Source: Nitrospirota bacterium
Lineage (GTDB): Bacteria; Nitrospirota; Thermodesulfovibrionia; Thermodesulfovibrionales; UBA6898
Length of the DNA stretch: 5,393 nt
Direction of reading: 5' to 3'
NCBI GenBank assembly: GCA_021787505.1
Contig: JAJYLU010000110.1
Location: 1-5,393 of the forward strand
Of this stretch, positions 1-4,434 are shown piece by piece. The notes beneath the pieces were generated by a model, which worked only from the letters and a program-made list of their open reading frames with translations, ran no database searches and had not been told where the DNA came from. The translations under genes were made by a program, and so were the position numbers. How positions within the stretch are numbered: the stretch's first letter is position 1; each line of letters opens with the position of its first letter.

Positions 1-535
1 GGATGTACTTGCAGCGGATGCTATGCTCGTGGAGCTTTCCCAGAAGGGTGGAATACACGAAACCGCAATACGCGAGGAGTTTGCAAAAATAAGGAACAAC
101 GCGTCCCGTGGCGGGTCGCCGGCCGGGGATATACAGATGCCTGCAGCGCACAACGAAGAGTATCTTCTCCTGAGCGCGGTAATCGCTTTCCCCGAAAAGA
201 TGGATTCCGTCCTCTCGAGAATCGACCTGAACGACCTGCGGGACAAGTCGGTAGTGTCCCTGTTCAAAAAACTGGCCTCTCTCCGGAAAACGGCTGACGC
301 GGGAAGTGTCCTCGATGTCGCCGATGCAGAAGAGGCAAAAATCGTAACACGGTTGTCGGTCGCCCCGGGCTTCGACCCGGAGCAGGTCGACCAGAACATA
401 GAAGACTGCCTGAGGCGGATGGAAAAGAGGAAGCTGGATGAGAGACTCAGGAGTGCGCAGACCTCCGGTGACCTGAAGCTGATCAATTCTCTTCTGCTTG
501 AAAAGAAGAGATTCTCAGAGGGAATGGGTACATGA
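1..535 (+). CDS. dnaG: DNA primase DnaG, C-terminal part (5' end outside window)
   Basis: DnaG makes RNA primers at the replication fork and docks on the DnaB helicase through its C-terminal domain. The open frame runs from base 2 to the stop at 533-535, giving 177 visible residues. The zinc-binding domain and the TOPRIM catalytic core of a roughly 580-600 residue primase lie upstream and cannot be checked here. Visible residues 1 to about 33 look like the end of the core polymerase domain. A Gly/Ser/Pro/Ala-rich linker follows (about 34-48). From about residue 50 the helical helicase-binding domain begins with the characteristic [15 protein letters not shown] segment, and it ends in a Leu/Lys/Glu-rich helix ([11 protein letters not shown]). 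The ATG at 44-46 is internal, because the frame is open to the window edge. The stop overlaps the rpoD start as ATGA, suggesting cotranscription and translational coupling. The identification rests on domain character plus the dnaG-rpoD neighbourhood; no catalytic residue is visible. Confidence 0.9.
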   Translation, partial: DVLAADAMLVELSQKGGIHETAIREEFAKIRNNASRGGSPAGDIQMPAAHNEEYLLLSAVIAFPEKMDSVLSRIDLNDLRDKSVVSLFKKLASLRKTADAGSVLDVADAEEAKIVTRLSVAPGFDPEQVDQNIEDCLRRMEKRKLDERLRSAQTSGDLKLINSLLLEKKRFSEGMGT

Positions 536-2109
536 AAGAGCACGAGGATTACTTTGAAGAATACGACGAAGGAGGGGACGAAGTCGAAGGATATGAGGAA
601 GAAGGCGAGGAGGCTGCTGAAGGTGCCGCGGAAGCGGGAGTCAGGCAGGATTCGCTTTTCCTGGACGGCGACCACGATCCCATAAAAATTTACCTGAAAG
701 AAATGGGCGGGGTGCCTCTCCTCACAAAAGAAGGCGAGATCGAGATCGCGAAAAAGATCGAGCAGGAAAAGGGAAAGGTGGCGAGGATCATCTTTTCTCT
801 CCCTTTTGTGCTGAACAAGCTGATTACCCTCGGGGAAATGGTAGAGGCCGGTGAGGCCCCCCTTGAGGAGATCATTCAGAACGGCGAGGACGAAGCCGAA
901 GAAGACCTCATCGCCGAGAGGGAAAGCTTTTCAAAGATCACGGGACTTATCGCCCCGATTCGCGACAGGAGGCAGGCGCTCCTCGATCATATGAAGGAAA
1001 CGGAGGGGCCCGCAAGGGAGAAGTCCGAGGCTGCCCTTTCGGAGAATCTGGAGCAGGTTCTCGAACTCATCGATCAACTGAAATTGAAAGACGATGTCAT
1101 ATCCGCCTTCTCTGAAGAGATCAAGAGGGCGGTGGAGGAGATCGGCGAACTTGCTGCCGAGATCCGGGGTCTGCGGGAAAAAGTCAAATCGCTCGGAGTC
1201 GATGCCAAGGGTATGGGAGATGGGATCAATGGCGACGCAGTTTCGGATGAGGTCGCGCGTCTCTCCGCGGAGGCTGTTCAACTCGCGAAGGATATCCTGA
1301 GGAGGGAACATTATCTCGGGATCGGATATGACGATATGAAACAGGCGGCGGTGATTCTGGGAGAAGCGGAAAAGGCGATCAGGGAAGCTAAAAACTCCCT
1401 GATAGAGGCGAATCTGCGCCTCGTTATCAGCATCGTCAAAAAGCATCTAGGCCGGGGGTTAGGGTTTTCTGACCTTATTCAGGAGGGGAACGTCGGTCTG
1501 ATGCGTGCGGTCGACAAGTTCGAGTATCAGAGGGGATACAAATTCAGCACCTATGCCACCTGGTGGATAAGACAGGCAATCACGCGTGCAATAGCGGAGC
1601 AGTCCAGGACTATCAGGATACCGGTGCACATGGTCGAGGCGGTCAACCGCATGACAAAGGCGATACAGGAACTCGTGCAGGAAAAGGGCAGGGAACCTTC
1701 AACGGAGGAGATAGCCGCCAGGATGAAGATACCGGCGGAGAAGGTTCGGGTTATGCTGAAGATTTCGAAGGAGCCTATCTCACTGGAGACGCCGATAGGA
1801 GAGGATGAGGACAGCCACATACGGGATTTTATTGAGGACAAGTCGGTATTGTCGCCCCTTGATATGGCGATGCAGGGGGACATGAAAAAGAACATAGAGA
1901 AGGCGCTCTCCTCGCTTACGGACCGGGAACAGAGCATCATCAGAAAGAGGTTCGGCCTGGGCGAAGACGCCCCCCATACCCTCGAGGAAGTCGGACTCGA
2001 ATTCGACGTCACCAGGGAGCGTGTGCGGCAGATCGAGGTGAAGGCGATACGGAAATTGCGGCATCCTTCGCGGAGCAAGTGGTTGAGGGCCTTTATCGAG
2101 AGCGCTTGA
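532..2109 (+). CDS. rpoD: RNA polymerase primary sigma factor RpoD (sigma-70)
   Basis: This is the housekeeping sigma factor that gives RNA polymerase -10/-35 promoter specificity. Domains of the 525-residue protein: a strongly acidic N-terminal tail (1-48, about 21 Asp/Glu); region 1.2 (about 48-78, [21 protein letters not shown]); a long helical non-conserved insert (about 80-275); region 2 (about 290-362) with [31 protein letters not shown] and the -10-reading [15 protein letters not shown]; region 3 (about 365-440) including the sigma finger [13 protein letters not shown]; and region 4 (about 455-520) with the -35-binding helix-turn-helix around [20 protein letters not shown]. The start is firm: the same frame has a stop at 499-501 and no ATG/GTG/TTG between it and 532. 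A purine-rich AGAGGG stretch (517-522) inside dnaG can serve as the ribosome-binding site. The protein is shorter than the 613-residue E. coli sigma-70, mostly through a short N terminus and smaller insert. Regions 2 and 4 make RpoD rather than an alternative sigma factor near certain. Confidence 0.98.
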   Translation: MKEHEDYFEEYDEGGDEVEGYEEEGEEAAEGAAEAGVRQDSLFLDGDHDPIKIYLKEMGGVPLLTKEGEIEIAKKIEQEKGKVARIIFSLPFVLNKLITLGEMVEAGEAPLEEIIQNGEDEAEEDLIAERESFSKITGLIAPIRDRRQALLDHMKETEGPAREKSEAALSENLEQVLELIDQLKLKDDVISAFSEEIKRAVEEIGELAAEIRGLREKVKSLGVDAKGMGDGINGDAVSDEVARLSAEAVQLAKDILRREHYLGIGYDDMKQAAVILGEAEKAIREAKNSLIEANLRLVISIVKKHLGRGLGFSDLIQEGNVGLMRAVDKFEYQRGYKFSTYATWWIRQAITRAIAEQSRTIRIPVHMVEAVNRMTKAIQELVQEKGREPSTEEIAARMKIPAEKVRVMLKISKEPISLETPIGEDEDSHIRDFIEDKSVLSPLDMAMQGDMKKNIEKALSSLTDREQSIIRKRFGLGEDAPHTLEEVGLEFDVTRERVRQIEVKAIRKLRHPSRSKWLRAFIESA

Positions 2110-2134
2110 CTTAGGGGAACTCCGGATTTATATT
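2106..2134 (+). promoter_or_regulatory. Sigma-70 promoter for the tRNA/zinc-ribbon unit
   Basis: A -35 box TTGACT (2106-2111, 5 of 6 to consensus) and a -10 box TATATT (2129-2134, 5 of 6) are separated by exactly 17 bp. The -35 box overlaps the rpoD stop codon (TGA, 2107-2109). Transcription would start near 2140-2142, about 60 nt before the tRNA. This is sequence matching only; no start site has been mapped. Confidence 0.65.
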
Positions 2135-2139
2135 AATAG

Positions 2140-2164
2140 GCCACGGGGATGTACCTCCCGTGGC
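2140..2164 (+). other. Perfect 8-bp stem-loop between rpoD and the tRNA
   Basis: GCCACGGG (2140-2147) pairs perfectly with CCCGTGGC (2157-2164) around a 9-nt loop. It is followed by TTGTAACG rather than a U-tract, so it is not a canonical intrinsic terminator. It begins where the promoter at 2106-2134 should initiate, so it may be the capped 5' end of the tRNA precursor. It may also define the 3' end of the dnaG-rpoD mRNA after trimming. Both roles are inference. Confidence 0.55.
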
Positions 2165-2202
2165 TTGTAACGTGTCGTCGAGTCGAAATCCGTCTTTTTT
2201 GC

Positions 2203-2278
2203 GGGCCCATAGCTCAGCTGGTAGAGCTACCGGCTCATAACCGGTTGGTCCCAGGTTCGAGTCCTGGTGGGCCCACCA
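2203..2278 (+). tRNA. tRNA with CAU anticodon (Ile2 read as AUA after lysidine modification, or elongator Met)
   Basis: A complete 76-nt cloverleaf with encoded CCA. Acceptor stem GGGCCCA (2203-2209) pairs with TGGGCCC (2268-2274), followed by A73 and CCA (2276-2278). D stem: GCTC/GAGC (2212-2215, 2224-2227). Anticodon stem: ACCGG/CCGGT (2229-2233, 2241-2245) with loop CTCATAA and anticodon CAT at 2236-2238. T stem: CCAGG/CCTGG (2251-2255, 2263-2267) with loop TTCGAGT. It is not an initiator, because position 1 pairs with position 72 (G-C) and the anticodon stem lacks three consecutive G-C pairs next to the loop. C4-G69 and C5-G68 match the acceptor pairs recognised by E. coli TilS in tRNA-Ile2, whereas E. 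coli elongator tRNA-Met has U4-A69 and A5-U68. I lean to Ile2, but the choice is not settled. It is probably cotranscribed with the downstream protein gene. Confidence 0.97.
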
Positions 2279-2285
2279 TACCCCT

Positions 2286-2290
2286 GGAGG
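2286..2290 (+). promoter_or_regulatory. Shine-Dalgarno site setting a GTG start
   Basis: GGAGG lies 4 nt before the GTG at 2295-2297 and 8 nt after the tRNA CCA end. It fixes the start of the zinc-ribbon gene at GTG; no ATG lies in this frame between the tRNA and 2295. The 4-nt spacing is short but workable. Confidence 0.75.
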
Positions 2291-2294
2291 ACTG

Positions 2295-3017
2295 GTGAAG
2301 GATCTGATCAAGTCTCTGGTAACGCTGCAGGAAATAGACACACGCATAATCGAGAAACGTTTTTTTATTGACAAGGTCCCGCTGAGGATTTATGAGGTTG
2401 ACGAGCCCCTCAAACAGGCAAAAGCGGAACTCGAAAAAATGAAACAGAAGACCGAGTCCCTCTCAAAGAAAAAGCGGGAGAAGGAGCAGTTTCTCGAAGG
2501 GACCAACGAAAAGATCCGGAAGATGAAGGGGAGGGTCTCGGAGATAAAGACCAACAAGGAATATCAGGCTCACCTTAAGGAAATAGAGACTTCCGAAAAG
2601 GAAATCACGGCGATAGAAGACGAGATACTGACCGTGATGGAGGAGCTCGACACCGCTCTCCGACAGCAGAAGGAGAAGGAAGAGAAGGTGAATCGGGAAG
2701 TCGAAAAGATCAACGCCTTCAAGAAGGAGCTGGACCGCGAGGTCGAAGAATATGAAAAAGAGCTGGCCTCCCTCAAGGAAGAAAGGGCGAAACTGGTCGC
2801 ATCGATTGTGCCGGATGTCTACGGCAGGTATATGATGCTCCTGAAAACAGGAGGCGGTGTCGCGGTTACGCCGGCAAGAAATGAACTTTGCACCGGCTGT
2901 AATATGCAGATCCCCCCGCAGTTGTACGTGGAAATACGAAAGAACGAAGAAATCATCCAGTGCCCGCAGTGCCTTCGCATACTCTACTATTCCGAGGATC
3001 AGGCAAATCCTGCTTGA
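2295..3017 (+). CDS. Coiled-coil C4 zinc-ribbon protein (COG1579 / zf-RING_7 family)
   Basis: A 240-residue cytosolic protein of a widespread family without a settled biochemical role. Residues 1-30 carry the family-like opening (LVTLQEIDTRI). Residues about 34-170 are a long Lys/Glu-rich antiparallel coiled coil containing the recognisable TNKEYQAHLKEIE segment (86-98), the turn region of the family. Residues about 173-232 form a zinc ribbon with paired cysteines at 199/202 (CTGC) and 223/226 (CPQC). The intervening helix PPQLYVEIRKNEEI resembles zinc-ribbon tails in nucleic-acid-associated proteins. All four metal ligands are present and the length is normal, so the gene looks intact. There is no signal peptide or membrane segment. 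It starts 16 nt after the tRNA CCA end, so its mRNA is probably released by tRNA 3' processing. Its stop codon overlaps the rnpB -35 box. Placement between a tRNA and rnpB hints at an RNA-related role, but that is inference. Confidence 0.88.
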   Translation: MKDLIKSLVTLQEIDTRIIEKRFFIDKVPLRIYEVDEPLKQAKAELEKMKQKTESLSKKKREKEQFLEGTNEKIRKMKGRVSEIKTNKEYQAHLKEIETSEKEITAIEDEILTVMEELDTALRQQKEKEEKVNREVEKINAFKKELDREVEEYEKELASLKEERAKLVASIVPDVYGRYMMLLKTGGGVAVTPARNELCTGCNMQIPPQLYVEIRKNEEIIQCPQCLRILYYSEDQANPA

Positions 3018-3043
3018 TAAGCCTTCACTTAATATTATATAAT
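3014..3043 (+). promoter_or_regulatory. Sigma-70 promoter for rnpB
   Basis: TTGATA (3014-3019, 5 of 6) and a perfect TATAAT (3038-3043) are 18 bp apart in an unusually AT-rich stretch (about 3028-3060). The -35 box overlaps the stop codon of the zinc-ribbon gene (TGA, 3015-3017). Initiation would fall near 3050, giving a leader of about 13 nt before the P1 helix. A weaker alternative is TTCACT (3024-3029) with TAAATT (3047-3052), which would start closer to P1. No start site has been mapped. Confidence 0.7.
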
Positions 3044-3221
3044 AATTAAATTTTATTATAGCTGCCGAAGCAGCACAGGTGGTCGCCCGCCTTACGGCGG
3101 GAGGAAAGTCCGAGCTCCAAAGGGCAAGGCGCTCTGTAACTCAGAGTCCCGGTGACGGGAAGGAAAGTGCCACAGAAAGGGAAACCACTCCGGCTTATGC
3201 CGGAGAAAGGGTGAAAAGGCG

Positions 3222-3256
3222 TCCCGATTTATCGGGAGCTGTCTGTTAAAGGCAGC
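3222..3256 (+). other. Two abutting extra hairpins inside the RNase P specificity domain
   Basis: TCCCGA-TTTA-TCGGGA (3222-3237) is followed without a gap by GCTGTC-TGTTAAA-GGCAGC (3238-3256, one G-U pair). They separate GGGTGAAA (3209-3216) from GGTAAGAGC (3258-3266). In E. coli these conserved blocks are 6 nt apart; here they are 41 nt apart, an excess of 35 nt that equals the length of the two hairpins. The comparison uses the E. coli sequence from memory. Confidence 0.7.
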
Positions 3257-3354
3257 AGGTAAGAGCTCACCAGTGCCCCGGGTGACCGGGCGCTTGGTAA
3301 ACCCCGCCTGGAGCAAGGCCAAATAGGTTCCGCCCCAAGAGGGGCCCCCTCGAA

Positions 3355-3371
3355 TCCCCGTACTGCGGGGA
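3355..3371 (+). other. Extra hairpin in the P16/P17 arm of RNase P RNA
   Basis: TCCCCG-TACTG-CGGGGA is a 6-bp hairpin lying between P17 (GAGG-GGCCC-CCTC, 3339-3351) and the 3' strand of P16 (GGCGGAAC, 3372-3379, pairing with 3327-3334). In E. coli P17 returns almost directly to P16, so this arm appears to be three-way here. The stem resembles P18 downstream (CCCCG-TAACA-CGGGG, 3396-3410). Confidence 0.6.
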
Positions 3372-3513
3372 GGCGGAACGGGTTAGGCCGCAAGACCCCG
3401 TAACACGGGGCACAGATGAATGACCACGCCCTGTATAGTGGGGAACAGAACTCGGCTTATGGGCTGCTTCGGCAACTGAATATGAATGCTGTCGGACGGA
3501 TGAAAAGGACGGT

Positions 3514-4422
3514 ATGGACGACCACAAATTGAAAGTTTTCTGTACGGTAGCTGAAACGAAAAGCTTTTCGAAAACCTCCGAGATTATTCACCTGACCCAA
3601 CCCGCAGTCAGCCTTCAGATCCAGGCACTTGAGGAGATTTACGAGACAAAGCTCTTCGACAGATCGAGCAGCACCGTCACACTGACGCCTGCGGGCGAAA
3701 TACTGTACCGTTACGCCAAGGAGATACTCAGCCTGTATGCTTCCGTGGAAAAGGACATTGGAGAACTGATAGGCCTGGTAAAGGGCAGCATCAGTATCGG
3801 CGCGAGTTCGACGATAGGCAACTATCTGCTGCCGGGGGTAATTACCGATTTTAAGAAGGCCCACCTGAAGATAAAGATCCATCTCCTCGTCGGCAATACG
3901 AAGAGGGTAGTGGAACTGCTTAACTCAGGGAACATCGACCTCGGCCTTGTCGAAGGAGACGTGTCGAGGCAGAAGATGCTGGTCGAGAAGCTGATCCCCG
4001 ACGAACTGCTCCTTGTAGTCCCGTCCCACCATCCTTGGGCCAAGAAAAAGGATATATCGATCAGCGAACTGACCAAAGAGCCTTTCATCTTCAGGGAAGG
4101 CGGCTCGGGCACTCGGCAGATGTTGGAAAAGTTTCTCGGTAAGCACGGGATTACGCCCCAGGACATGAAGATATCGATGGTCCTCGGGAGCACGGAGGCG
4201 ATCAAGGAGGCCGTCGAAAACGGGCTCGGGGTATCCATCATCTCGCGCTGGGCCGCACGCAAGGAGATCAGATATGGCAGTCTCCACTTTCTCAGGATTA
4301 AAGAAGAGAAGATCCTGAGAGATTTTTCGCTGATCATCAACAAGAATTCGGTCTCGTCCCATGCGGTCGACGAGTTTCTGACCTATCTCAAGTCTTATCC
4401 TTTCGACAAGCTGCTCAACTGA
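3514..4422 (+). CDS. LysR-family transcriptional regulator, CysL/CbbR-like effector domain
   Basis: A DNA-binding regulator that would act as a tetramer and respond to a small molecule. The 302 residues are the normal LysR length. The N-terminal winged helix-turn-helix covers about 1-60, with SFSKTSEIIHLTQPAVSLQI (17-36) as its core and KLFDRSSSTVTLTPAG as the wing. A linker helix (about 62-88) leads to the periplasmic-binding-protein-like effector domain (about 90-297). REGGSGTR (194-201) and GSTEAIKEAVENGLGVSIIS (225-244) resemble the CysL/CbbR group, including LysR proteins annotated as selenium-metabolism-associated; I cannot choose the ligand. The ATG at 3514 has AAGGA (3505-3509) 4 nt upstream and gives a standard N terminus. 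LysR genes are often divergent from their targets, but this one follows rnpB on the same strand with no terminator or clear own promoter visible, so it may depend partly on rnpB readthrough. The convergent neighbour is an unlikely target, so its regulon is unknown. Confidence 0.93.
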   Translation: MDDHKLKVFCTVAETKSFSKTSEIIHLTQPAVSLQIQALEEIYETKLFDRSSSTVTLTPAGEILYRYAKEILSLYASVEKDIGELIGLVKGSISIGASSTIGNYLLPGVITDFKKAHLKIKIHLLVGNTKRVVELLNSGNIDLGLVEGDVSRQKMLVEKLIPDELLLVVPSHHPWAKKKDISISELTKEPFIFREGGSGTRQMLEKFLGKHGITPQDMKISMVLGSTEAIKEAVENGLGVSIISRWAARKEIRYGSLHFLRIKEEKILRDFSLIINKNSVSSHAVDEFLTYLKSYPFDKLLN

Positions 4423-4434
4423 CCGCTTCGTCAG
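4419..4434. terminator. Weak inverted repeat at the convergent gene ends
   Basis: CTGAC (4419-4423) and GTCAG (4430-4434) can form a 5-bp stem with a 6-nt loop. The arms contain the stop codons of the LysR gene and of the opposite-strand branching enzyme. On the + strand GTCTTT follows; on the - strand there are only two T's. The stem is short and the U-tracts are poor, so any terminator role is doubtful. Confidence 0.25.

Larger units (their letters stand above)
3063..3474 (+). ncRNA. rnpB: RNase P RNA, bacterial type A
   Basis: This is the catalytic RNA of RNase P, which removes 5' leaders from pre-tRNAs. P1 is a 12-bp helix closing the molecule (3063-3074 with 3463-3474). P3 is CCCGCC/GGCGGG (3086-3101). 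Conserved region I, GAGGAAAGTCCGAGCTC, is at 3101-3117, and the 3' partner ACAGAA...GGCTTAT at 3445-3460. P4 forms from AAG-CCGAG (3106-3114) and CTCGGCTT (3451-3458), leaving T3109 as the universally conserved bulged U. P6 can form from GGGC (3122-3125) and the GGCCC loop of P17 (3343-3347), a type A hallmark. P14 has a GTGA tetraloop (3277-3290). AGATGAATGAC (3414-3424) is also diagnostic. The GGT at 3381-3383, which binds the tRNA CCA end, is present and fits the CCA-encoding tRNA nearby. At about 412 nt it is longer than E. coli's 377 because of extra hairpins annotated separately. Ends are set at P1, so true termini may differ by a few nucleotides. Confidence 0.97.

Noticed and set aside
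931..2078. Long minus-strand open frames (171 and 175 residues) opposite rpoD
   Set aside because: They are shadows of the rpoD reading frame, which has unmistakable sigma-70 regions; no domain is recognisable in them.
2195..2200. T6 run just before the tRNA as a terminator U-tract
   Set aside because: It lies about 30 nt after the nearest stem-loop and no stem immediately precedes it.
2154..2290. CCTCC (2154-2158) could pair with the GGAGG Shine-Dalgarno at 2286-2290 as a switch
   Set aside because: The five-base match is short, it lies partly inside a stable stem, and the intervening tRNA would be cut out, separating the two parts.
2111..2374. Minus-strand open frame over the tRNA, reading HQDSNLGP...ALPAELWA
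   Set aside because: This is the well-known false protein produced by translating the antisense of tRNA genes; the tRNA on the + strand explains it fully.
3327..3383. Suspected loss of the tRNA-CCA-binding GGU motif in the RNase P RNA
   Set aside because: I first looked for GGU inside the P16/P17 arm. The equivalent of E. coli GGU 292-294 lies after the 3' strand of P16 and is present at 3381-3383.
3092..3527. Minus-strand open frames (76 and 86 residues) across rnpB
   Set aside because: They are antisense to a highly conserved structured RNA, resemble no protein family, and have no credible start context.
3822..4362. Minus-strand open frames (173 and 145 residues) opposite the LysR gene
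   Set aside because: The LysR frame on the + strand has full-length family structure; the antisense frames show no recognisable domain.
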